Assembly: GCA_038025085.1 (NCBI GenBank)
Contig: CM076146.1
Coordinates: 22,081,001 to 22,145,000 of the forward strand
Length of the DNA stretch: 64,000 nt
From: Tetragonia tetragonoides
Taxonomy: Eukaryota; Streptophyta; Magnoliopsida; Caryophyllales; Aizoaceae
Reading direction: 5' to 3'
Of the stretch, positions 23,147 to 32,900 are shown one piece after another. How positions within the stretch are numbered: the first letter of the stretch is position 1; each line of letters starts with the position of its first letter. A program made the translations under genes and the position numbers. The notes under the pieces were generated by a model. It had not been told where the DNA came from, did not search any database, and was given only the letters and a program-made list of their open reading frames with translations.

Positions 23147-24081
23147 TGATGCAGGAGCAACATGCTTAAAAAATGATACACATCATATTCACCATTATAT
23201 AGATCTTAGGAATGATCTTGATTCCTCTACACGGCTCCTCAAGAACAACAATGGTGTTTTCTAAGGGGAATTGAAAGAACATTCAATCTTAGTTCTATTA
23301 TGTTCGTTTATGGAGCATGTTTTAAAATGGGTTACAATTACATTGCCTCCTACATTGAAGATACTTTGGAATACACGCGCAAGATGGGGATTAAAGCTCT
23401 TGTTATATGATCACGTCATTATGGAGAACCTCGTAATCTTGGCAGTTTTGATAGTTGTCCGTATTTTGGCCATAACTCGCTCATACTAAATCTAAACGTG
23501 ATGATTCAAATCTCTGTAGAAATATATGATCGAGATCTACAACATTGATGCTTTGAGTTTTCTCTAATTCAAAGCGCAACATGGTCAAAAACGCGTAACA
23601 AGTTACGGAACATATTCCTTGCGCGCCAAGGCAACGACTTTAGTTTAGTTATTGTGTCCTAGTTTGTTTTTACTTGTTTAAACGTGATTTATTGTTTAGG
23701 TAAGATATAATCTGAATATAATTAGCATTAGGAGTCCATTAGGTATTAGGAAAGTTGTTAGTTAGTTCATTTTACAATTGTAATCAGTTTCATGGTTAGT
23801 TTCCTACTTGGATTAGGATTCCTAGTAGCTTTAGATTTCTTTGTCTATATATAGGGGAGAGCACGAAATTGTAACATAGACTTTGATGATTAATGATTAA
23901 TACGTGAGTATTTACCCCTCAAATTGAGTGATTCAGTTTGAAACCCTTGTGTGTGATGCGCAAGTCTTGTTCTTGAGTGATTCTTGAACGAAAAACCCCA
24001 ACCCCTTGAGTGATTCGAGAGGTATATCCCTTTTATTGTTGTTTATCAAAAAAACAGAAAATCCCTAAATAAATCACATCA
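23147..24081 (+). repeat. Element 2, inverted (plus-strand) LTR
   Basis: 935-bp LTR starting TGATGCAGGAGC and ending AAATCACATCA, the reverse complement of 26010-26946 apart from about 12 substitutions and a 2-bp indel. It carries its own TATA box. A C-to-T change creates a stop (TTCTAAGGGG) in the frame that is open in the other two copies, so the short ORF at 23271-23489 is only a remnant of LTR coding sequence. Confidence 0.93.
23846..23853 (+). promoter_or_regulatory. TATA box in the inverted LTR of element 2
   Basis: TATATATA in the context CTATATATAGGGGAGAGC, plus strand. It would direct transcription rightward into the primer-binding site and then antisense through the gag region, converging with the minus-strand promoter at 26240-26247. 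Confidence 0.6.
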
Positions 24082-24084
24082 ACT

Positions 24085-24096
24085 TGGTATCAGAGC
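24085..24096 (+). other. Primer-binding site next to the inverted LTR
   Basis: TGGTATCAGAGC, three bases after the plus-strand LTR, as in a normal element. The sequence after it (TATAAAC) differs from the sequence after the intact copy (AAGCTTTT), so the normal internal region is lost right after this site. Confidence 0.9.
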
Positions 24097-24115
24097 TATA
24101 AACTAAATAAATCAC
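24097..24115. other. Inversion junction of element 2
   Basis: After TATAAA (24097-24102) comes CTAAATAAATCAC (24103-24115), an exact repeat of the LTR end at 24065-24077. It passes directly into ATAAATCACGTTTAAAC of the truncated minus-strand LTR. ATAAATCAC is shared by the LTR end and the LTR interior, so the join lies at short homology and suggests a template switch or homology-assisted joining. Confidence 0.75.
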
Positions 24116-24652
24116 GTTTAAACAAGTAAAAACAAACTAGGACACAATAACTAAACTAAAGTCGTTGCCTTGGCGCGCAAGGAATATGTTCCGTAACTTG
24201 TTACGCGTTGTTGACCATGTTGCGCTTTGAATTAGAGAAAACTCAAAGCATCAATGTTGTAGATCTCGATCATATCTTTCTACAGAGATTTGAATCATCA
24301 CGTTTAGATTTAGTATGAGCGAGTTATGGCCAAAATACGAACAACTATCAGAACTGCCAAGATTACGAGGTTCTCCATAATGACGTGATCATATAACAAG
24401 AGCTTTAATCCCCATCTTGCGCGTGTATTCCAAAGTATCTTCAATGTAGGAGGCAATGTAATTGTAACCCATTTTAAAACATGCTCCATAAACGAACATA
24501 ATAGAACTAAGATTGAATGTTCTTTCAATTCCCCTTGGAAAACACCATTGTTGTTCTTGAGGAGCCGTGTAGAGGAATCAAGATCATTCCTAAGATCTAT
24601 ATAATGGTGAATATGATGTGTATCATTTTTTAAGCATGTTGCTCCTGCATCA
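24103..24652 (-). repeat. Element 2, truncated 3' LTR
   Basis: The first ~550 bp (U3 side) of the LTR on the minus strand. The remaining ~385 bp, including the TATA box and the TTATTTAGTG-side terminus, are missing. It differs from the 5' LTR at about 6 positions and from the inverted LTR at about 5. It carries the C-terminal codons of the gag frame. Confidence 0.88.
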
Positions 24653-25707
24653 ATCTCCCTTTCTTCAAAAAGAATTGTCCCCAATTCTTGGTCGGTAACA
24701 ATCTTTTCTCGAGTTTTGTCTCCATGATCTTCCATCAAATAAATCATACAATTCTTGGAGAAGTCAGTATGAACAAAGTCTTCATATTTGAAAAACAATG
24801 AATCATGTTGATATGTCTTCAATGAATCCATGACCACAAGGTTAGTAATGATGTCAACCTCATCTTCTTGACTTACTTCATCAAATATAGGTGGTTGACT
24901 TGGGTCAAAAGAAAATTCTTCTTTCAAAAGGTCATCATTATAACCAAGATCATCAAGAAAATCACCAATATTATCTGGTTCAATGAATTCTTCCTCAACA
25001 AACTCATGAACCACGGTTTGTTGTTTTGAAACATAAACTTGAACATCAATCAAGGAATCCATGTTCTTGGCCTTTTCTTGTGAGTCTTCAATAGGAACAA
25101 TATCTTTAAACGAACCATAAAGATCAGATTTTTGCAAAAACTCCTGAATGATCTCGTTCTTTGGTTCTTTGACTTCACAAGATCTCAAAGATTCTTCAGC
25201 CGCGTGCACTTCTTTAATGTATTCTATAGTTACTTGAAACTTTGTAGCACATTCATCTATAAAGTGACCGAAACCAAAACAATTGGAACATTGGTTATTA
25301 TCTCGTTCCTCTTCTCTTAACTTCTGCAATTGTTGTTCAATCCGTCTCACCCTCATCTCAGATAACAAAAGTTTAATACTTTCATCATAACAATATGCAC
25401 ATGAACATTCTTGATCATTGCTCGGATATGAAAATCTTCTCTTGAGATACTTCTTCAATTTGCTCATGGTGCGGATTTTCTCTTTCCTCATGAGTTTTCT
25501 GCGAGATTTCAAAGACTCCCACCAAACTAGAGCAGGTCCTCTTAGGCGAGAAATCACAATCTTTACTTGCTCATAGTCAGTAAACTCATAACATAAAAAT
25601 AACTCGTCAACCTTCTTAAGCCATCGACAAAAGTCCTTTGAACAATACAACCCACTAAACTCATCTAAGCTGGACTCAATAAACTTAGAATTCCATGGTG
25701 ACCTCAT
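24310..25707 (-). CDS. gag: Element 2 gag polyprotein with CCHC zinc knuckle and LTR-encoded tail
   Basis: 465 codons from ATG. Residues about 15-115 form a shortened gag core (DEFSGLYCSKDFCRWLKKV, ALVWWESLKSRRK, KLKKYLKRRF). A basic coiled-coil-like stretch follows (RVRRIEQQLQKLREEE), then a perfect CX2CX4HX4C knuckle with C140, C143, H148 and C153, the nucleic-acid-binding motif of nucleocapsid. Residues 190-350 are acidic and match element 1 (FKDIVPIEDSQEK, FIEPDNIGDFLDD, EEREIDAGA). Residues 353-465 are encoded by the LTR and hydrophobic; compared with element 1 they end early through a 1-base frame slip. No protease or polymerase motifs follow. The start is the first ATG, with stops upstream in frame. 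The frame is intact, so a particle protein could still be made. Confidence 0.87.
   Translation of the reverse strand: MRSPWNSKFIESSLDEFSGLYCSKDFCRWLKKVDELFLCYEFTDYEQVKIVISRLRGPALVWWESLKSRRKLMRKEKIRTMSKLKKYLKRRFSYPSNDQECSCAYCYDESIKLLLSEMRVRRIEQQLQKLREEERDNNQCSNCFGFGHFIDECATKFQVTIEYIKEVHAAEESLRSCEVKEPKNEIIQEFLQKSDLYGSFKDIVPIEDSQEKAKNMDSLIDVQVYVSKQQTVVHEFVEEEFIEPDNIGDFLDDLGYNDDLLKEEFSFDPSQPPIFDEVSQEDEVDIITNLVVMDSLKTYQHDSLFFKYEDFVHTDFSKNCMIYLMEDHGDKTREKIVTDQELGTILFEEREIDAGATCLKNDTHHIHHYIDLRNDLDSSTRLLKNNNGVFQGELKEHSILVLLCSFMEHVLKWVTITLPPTLKILWNTRARWGLKLLLYDHVIMENLVILAVLIVVRILAITRSY
24653..24666 (-). other. Polypurine tract, element 2
   Basis: Minus-strand GAAGAAAGGGAGAT next to the LTR start TGATGCAGG, identical to the tract of element 1 and also inside the coding frame. 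Confidence 0.85.
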
Positions 25708-25994
25708 ATTGTTTATTGCTTCATAAGATCAATGTCGAAATAATATTTTCCACTCGTAAAAACACAAAACGGCTCAAAAACAGGAGTAAACAATTGAATT
25801 TCGCAAAAATAACACAGGGCTAGTAAGCAAAGCTTAACTAGTCTTGCTCAGAATGCCAGTTACCTGCGAAAAACACTATTGCTTTGTCAAAAACGGGCTC
25901 CAAAATTCTGATGAACAGCAGCACGAACACGAACAACTTTAATAATCTTCTGTCAATCTGGATCGTTAGAAGTTTTAGAAAACTCCAAAAGCTT
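25708..25994 (-). other. Element 2 untranslated leader
   Basis: About 290 bases between the primer-binding site and the gag ATG. Stops occur in all frames and I see no conserved domain. A packaging signal would be expected here by analogy with other LTR elements but cannot be recognised by eye. Confidence 0.5.
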
Positions 25995-26006
25995 GCTCTG
26001 ATACCA
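25995..26006 (-). other. Primer-binding site of the intact half of element 2
   Basis: Minus-strand TGGTATCAGAGC, three bases inside the LTR that ends at 26010. Initiator-tRNA-Met type, same as element 1. Confidence 0.92.
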
Positions 26007-26009
26007 AGT

Positions 26010-26946
26010 TGATGTGATTTATTTAGGGATTTTCTGTATTTTTGATAAACAAAACAATAAAAGGGATATACCTCTCGAATCACTCAAGGGGTTGGGGTTT
26101 TTCGTTCAAGAATCACTCAAGAACAAGACTTGCGCATCACACACAAGGGTTTCAAACTGAATCACTCAATTTGAGGGGTAAATACTCACGTATTAATCAT
26201 TAATCATCAAAGTCTATGTTACAATTTCGTGCTCTCCCCTATATATAGACAAAGAAATCTAAAGCTACTAGGAATCCTAATCCAAGTAGGAAACTAACTA
26301 TGAAACTGATTACAATTGTAAAATGAACTAACTAACAACTTTCCTAATACCTAATAGACTCCTAATGCTAATTATATTCAGATTATATCTTACCTAAACA
26401 ATAAATCACGTTTAAACAAGTAAAAACAAACTAGGACACAATAACTAAACTAAAGTCGTTGCCTTGGCGCGCAAGGAATATGTTCCGTAACTTGTTACGC
26501 GTTTTTGACCATGTTGCGCTTTGATTTAGAGAAAACTCAAAGCATCAATGTTGTAGATCTCGATCATATCTTTCTACAGAGATTTGAATCATCACATTTA
26601 GATTTAGTATGAGCGAGTTATGGCCAAAATACGAACAACTATCAGAACTGCCAAGATTACGAGGTTCTCCATAATGACGTGATCATATAACAAGAGCTTT
26701 AATCCCCATTTTGCGCGTGTATTCCAAAGTATCTTCAATGTAGGAGGCAATGTAATTGTAACCCATTTTAAAACATGCTCCATAAACGAACATAATAAAA
26801 CTAAGATTGAATGTTCTTTCAATTCCCCTTGGAAAACACCATTGTTGTTCTTGAGGAGCCGTGTAGAGGAATCAAGATCATTCCTAAGATCTATATAATG
26901 GTAAATATGATGTGTATCATTTTTTAAGCATGTTGCTCCTGCATCA
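26010..26946 (-). repeat. Element 2, 5' LTR
   Basis: 937-bp LTR, starting TGATGCAGGAGC on the minus strand at 26946. Relative to the other copies most private changes are C-to-T or G-to-A, as expected from deamination of methylated cytosines in heterochromatin. The open frame at 26604-26822 is LTR-encoded gag tail, not a gene. Confidence 0.95.
26240..26247 (-). promoter_or_regulatory. TATA box of element 2 promoter
   Basis: Minus-strand TATATATA followed by GGGGAGAGCACG, placed to transcribe the gag region. Conserved in position with element 1. Confidence 0.7.
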
Positions 26947-26951
26947 AACTA
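26947..26951. other. Target-site duplication, right of element 2
   Basis: AACTA, matching 23142-23146. The satellite monomer continues with CACCTAGGATG. Confidence 0.93.
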
Positions 26952-29900
26952 CACCTAGGATGTTTACAAGTACAAACAAGCTTCAACTCAAGCTTTTGAA
27001 TGTATTTACGCATTTTAAAAGCGCATACGACTAGGGTGAAAGAGATTTGAGTTCTTTTGTGTTGTATATTAAGAGAAAGCATCCAAATACTTTGTTTGCA
27101 TTCATTTGAGTGTGAAATTATACCAAGGATGATTACAGTTACAAACAAGCTTCTACTCAAGCTTTTGAATGCATTTACGCATTTTAAAAGAGATTTGAGT
27201 TCTTTTGTGTTGTATATTAAGAGAAAGCATCCAAATACTTTGTTTGCATACATTTGAGTGTGAAATTACACCTAGGATGTTTACAGTTACAAACAAGCTT
27301 CAACGCAAGCTTTTGAATACATTTACGCATTTTAAAAGCTCATACTAGTAGGGTGAAAGAGATTTGAGTTCTTTTGTGTTGTATATTAAGAGAAAGCATC
27401 CAAATACTTTGTTTGCATTCATTTGATTGTGAAACTACACCTAGGATGTTTACAAGTACAAACAAGCTTCAACTCAAGCTTTTGAATGTATTTACGCATT
27501 TTAAAAGCTCATACGACTAGGGTGAAAGAGATTTGAGTTCTTTTGTGTTGTATATTAAGAGAAAGCACCCAAATACTTTGTTTGCATTCATTTGACTGTG
27601 AAACTATACCTAGAATGTTTACAGTTACAAACAAGCTTCAACTCAAGCTTTTGAATGCATTTACGCGTTTTTAAAAGCTCATACGAGTAGGGTCAAAGAG
27701 ATTTGAGTTCTTTTGTATTGTATATTAAGAGAAAGCATCCAAATATTTTGTTTGCATTCATTTGAGTGTGAAACTACACCTAGGATGTTTACAGTTACAA
27801 ACAAGCTTCAACTCAAGCTTTTGAATGCATTTACGCGTTTTAAAAGCTCATACGAGTAGGGTGAAAGAGATTTGAGTTCTTTTGTGTTGTATATTAAGAG
27901 AAAGCATCCAAATATGTGGTTTGCATTTATTTGAGTGTGAAACTACACCTAGGATGTTTACAGTTCCAAACAAGCTTCAACTCAAGGTTTTGAATGCATT
28001 TACGCGTTTTAAAAGAGATTTGAGTTCGGTGAAATAGATTTGAGTTCTTTTGTGTTGTATATCAAGAGAAAGCATCCAAATACTTTGTTTGCATTCATTT
28101 GAGCGTGAAACTATACCTAGGATGTTTACAGTTACAAACAAGCTTCAACTCAAGCTTTTGAATGCATTTACGCGTTTTTAAAAGCTCATACGAGTAGGGT
28201 GAAAGAGATTTGAGTTCTTTTGTGTTGTATATTAAGAGAAAGCATCCAAATACTTTGTTTGCATTCATTTGAGTGTGAAATTACACTTAGGATGTTTACA
28301 AGTACAAACAAGCTTCAACTCAAGCTTTTGAATGTATTTACGCATTTTAAAAGCTCATACGACTAGGGTGAAAGAGATTTGAGTTCTTTTGTGTTGTATA
28401 TTAAGAGAAAGCATCCAAATACTTTGTTTGCATTCATTTGAGTGTGAAATTACACCTAGGATGTTTACAGTTACAAACAAGCTTCAACGCAAGCTTTTGA
28501 ATGCATTTACGCATTTTAAAAGCTCATACTAGTAGGGTGAAAGAGATTTGAGTTCTTTTGTGTTGTATATTAAGAGAAAGCATCCAAATACTTTGTTTGC
28601 ATTCATTTGATTGTGAAACTATACCTAGGATGTTTACAAGTACAAACAAGCTTCAACTCAAGCTTTTGAATGTATTTACGCATTTTAAAAGCTCATACGA
28701 GTAGGGTGAAAGAGATTTGAGTTCTTTTGTGTTGTATATTAAGAGAAAGCATCCAAATACTTTGTTTGCATTCATTTGAGTGTGAAATTATACCTAGGAT
28801 GTTTACAGTTACAAACAAGCTTCTACTCAAGCTTTTGAATGCATTTACGCATGTTAAAAGAGATTTGAGTTCGGTGAAATAGATTTGAGTTCTTTTGTGT
28901 TGTATATTAAGAGAAAGCATCCAAACACTTTGTTTGCATTCATTTGAGCGTGAAACTATACCTAGGATGTTTACAGTTACAAACAAGCTTCAACTCAAGC
29001 TTTTGAATGCATTTACGCGTTTTTAAAAGCTCATACGAGTAGGGTGATAGAGATTTGAGTTATTTTGTGTTGTATATTAAGAGAAAGCATCTAAATACTC
29101 TGTTTGCATTCATTTGAGTGTGAAATTACACCTAGGATGTTTGCAAGTACAAACAAGCTTCAACTCAAGCTTTTGAATATATTTACGCATTTTAAAAGCT
29201 CATACGAGTAGGGTGAAATAGATTTGAGTTCTTTGGTATTGTATATTAAGAGAAAGCATCCAAATACGTTGTTTGCATTTAGTTGAGTGTGAAGCTACAC
29301 CTAGGATGTTTACAGTTACAAACAAGCTTCAACTCAAGCTTTTGAATGCATTTACGCGTTTTAAAAGCTCATACGAGTAGGGTGAAAGAGATTTGAGTTC
29401 TTTTGTGTTGTATATTAAGAGAAAGCATCCAAATACTTTGTTTGCATTCATTTGAGTGTGAAATTACACCTAGGATGTTTACAAGTACAAACAAGCTTTA
29501 ACTACAGCTTTTGAATGTATTTACGCATTTTAAAAGCTCATACGAGTAGGGTGAAAGAGATTTGAGTTCTTTTGTATTGTATATTAAGTGAAAGCATCCA
29601 AATACTTTGTGTACATTCATTTGAGTGTGAAACTACACCTAGGATGTTTACAGTTACAAACAAGCTTCAACTCAAGCTTTTGAATGCATTTACGCGTTTT
29701 AAAAGCTCATACGAGTAGGGTGAAAGAGATTTGAGTTCTTTTGTGTTGTATATTAAGAGAAAGCATCCAAATACGTTGTTTGCATTCATTTGAGTGTGAA
29801 ACTACACCTAGGATGTTTACAAGTACAAACAAGCTTCAACTCAAGCTGCTGAATGAATTTACGCGTTTTAACAGCTCTTACGACTAGCGTGATAGAAATT

Positions 29901-32900
29901 GAGTTCTTTTGTGTTGTATATTAAGAGAAAGCATCCAAATACTTTGTTTGCTTTCATTTGAGTGTGAAATTACACCTAGGATGTTTACAGTTACAAACAA
30001 GCTTCAACTCAAGCTTTTGAATGCATTTACGCGTTTTAAAAGTTCGTACGAGTAGGGTGAAAGAGATTTGAGTTCTTTTGTGTTGTATATTAAGGGAAAT
30101 CATCCAAATACGTTGTTTGCATTCATTTGAGTGTGAAACTACACCAAGGATGTTTACAAGTGCAAACAAGCTTCAACTCAAGCTGTTGAATGAATTTACG
30201 CGTTTTAACAGCTCTTACGACTAGGGTAATAGAAATTGAGTTCTTTTGTGTTGTATATTAAGAGAAAGCATCCAAATACGTTGTTTGCATTCATTTGAGT
30301 GTGAAATTACACTTAGGATGTTTACAAGTACAAACAAGCTTCAACTCAAGCTTTTGAATGTATTTTCGCATTTTAAAAGCTCATACGAGTAGGGTGAAAG
30401 AGATTTGAGTTCTTTTGTATTGTATATTAAGAGAAAGCATCCAAATACTTTGTGTCCATTCATTTGAGTGTGAAACTACACCTAGGATGTTTACAGTTAC
30501 AAACAAGCTTCAACTCAAGCTTTTGAATTCATTTACGCGTTTTAAAAGCTCATACGAGTAGGGTGAAAGAGATTTGAGTTCTTTTATGTTATATATCAAG
30601 AGAAAGCATCCAAATTCGTTGTTTGCATTCATTTAAGTGTGAAACTACACCTAGGATGTTTACAAGTACAAACAAGCTTCAACTCAAGCTGCTGAATGAA
30701 TTTACGCGTTTTAACAGCTTTTACGACTAGGGTGATAGAAATTGAGTTCTTTTGTGTTGTATATTAAGAGAAATCATCCAAATACTTTGTTTGCTTTCAT
30801 TTGAGTGTGAAACTACACCTAGGATGTTTACAGTTACAAACAAGCTTCAACTCAAGCTTTTGAATGCATTTACGCGTTTTAAAAGCTCATACGAGTAGGG
30901 TGAAAGAGATATGAGTTCTTTTGTGTTGTATATTAAGAGAAGGCATCCAAATACTTTGTTTGCATTCATTTGAGTGTGAAACTACACCTAGGATGTTTAC
31001 AAGTACAAACAAGCTTCAACTCAAGCTGTTGAAGGAATTTACGCGTTTTAACAGCTCTTACGACTAGGGTGATAGAAATTGAGTTCTTTTGTGTTGTATA
31101 TTAAGAGAAAGCATCCGAATACTTTGTTTGCTTTCATTTCAGTGTGAAATTACTCGTAGGATGTTTTCAGTTACAAACAAGCTTCAACTTAAGCTTTTGA
31201 ATGCATTTACGCGTTTTAAAGGCTCATACGAGTAGGGTGAAAGAGATATGAGTTCTTTTGTGTTGTATATTAAGAGAAAGCATCCAAATACTTTGTTTGC
31301 ATTCATTTGAGTGTGAAACTACACCTAGGATGTTTACAAGTACAAACAAGCTTCAACTCAAGCTTTTGAATGTATTTACGCATTTTAAAAGCTCATGCGA
31401 GTAGGGTGAAAGAGATTTGAGTTCTTTTGTATTGTATATTAAGAGAAAGCATCCAAATACTTTGTGTCTATTCATTTGAGTGTGAAACTACACCTAGGAT
31501 GTTTACAGTTACAAACATGCTTCAACTCAAGCTTTTGAATGCATTTACGCGTTTTAAAAGCTCATACGAGTAGGGTCAAAGAGATTTGAGTTCTTTTGTA
31601 TTGTATATTAAGAGAAAGCATCCAAATATTTTGTTTGCATACATTTGAGTGTGAAACTATACCTAGGATGTTTACAGTTACAAACAAGCTTCAACTCAAG
31701 CTTTTGAATGTATTTACGCATTTTAAAAGCTCATACGAGTAGGGTGAAAGAGATTTGAGTTCTTCTGTGTTGTATATTAAGAGAAAGCATCCCAATACTT
31801 TGTTTCAATTCATTTGAGTGTGAAACTATACCTAGGATGTTTACAGTTACAAACAAGCTTAAACTCAAGCTTTTGAATGCATTTACGCGTTTTTAAAAGC
31901 TCATACTAGTAGGGTGAAAGAGATTTGAGTTCTTTTGTGTTGTATATTAAGTGAAAGCATCCAAATACTTTGTTTGCATTCATTTCATTGTGAAATTACA
32001 CCTAGGACGTTTACAAGTAAAAACAAGCTTCAACTACAGCTTTTGAATGTATTTACGCATTTTAAAAGCTCATACGAGTAGGGTGAAAGAGATTTGAGTT
32101 CTTTTGTATTGTATATTAAGAGAAAGCATCCAAATACTTTGTGTACATTCATTTGAGTGTGAAACTACACCTAGGATGTTTACAGTTACAAACAAGCTTC
32201 AACTCAAGCTTTTGAATGTATTTACGCGTTTTAAAAGCTCATACGAGTAGGGTGAAAGAGATTTGAGTTCTTTTGTGTTGTATATTAAGACAAAGCATCC
32301 AAATACGTTGTTTGCATTCATTTGAGTGTCAAACTACACCTAGGATGTTTACAAGTACGAACAAGCTTCAACTCAGTCTTTTGAATGCATTTACGCGTTT
32401 TAAAAGCTCATACGAGTAGGGTGAAAGAGATTTGAGTTCTTTTGTGTTGTATATTAAGAGAAAGCATCCAAATACTTTGTTTGCATTCATTTGAGTGTGA
32501 AATTACACCTAGGATGTTTACAAGTACAAACAAGCTTCAACTACAGCTTCTGAATGTATTTACGCAATTAAAAGCTCATACGAGTAGGGTGAAAGAGATT
32601 TGAGTTCTTTTGTGTTGTATATTAAGAGAAATCATCCAAATACTTTGTTTGCATTCATTTGCGTGTGAAACTACACCTAGGATGTTTACAGTTACAAACA
32701 AGCTTCAATTCAAGCTTTTGAATGCATTTACGCGTTTTAAAAGCTCATACGAGTAGGGTGAAAGAGATTTGAGTTCTTTTGTGTTGTATATTAAGAGAAA
32801 GCATCCAAATACGTTGTTTGCACTCATTTTAGTGTGAAACTACACCTGGGATGTTTACAAGTACAAACAAGCTTCAACTCAAGCTTTTGAATGTATTTAC

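Larger units (their letters stand above)
23147..26946 (-). mobile_element. Element 2: rearranged gag-only LTR retrotransposon with two U3 outer ends
   Basis: A 3800-bp composite related to element 1. Its right part is a conventional minus-strand element: 5' LTR (26010-26946), primer-binding site, gag with CCHC knuckle, polypurine tract, and the first ~550 bp of a 3' LTR. Instead of the rest of that LTR, the left part is a full LTR plus primer-binding site in the opposite (plus) orientation (23147-24096). Both outer termini are therefore the same U3 end. A single AACTA duplication flanks the whole, arguing for integration as one aberrant cDNA. The three LTR copies differ from each other at about 1 percent of positions, so it is older than element 1. 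No polymerase or integrase coding is present. Confidence 0.88.

Noticed and set aside
25838..26083. 81-codon ORF across the 5' LTR and primer-binding site of element 2
   Set aside because: It covers LTR end, primer-binding site and leader, non-coding in LTR elements; no domain.
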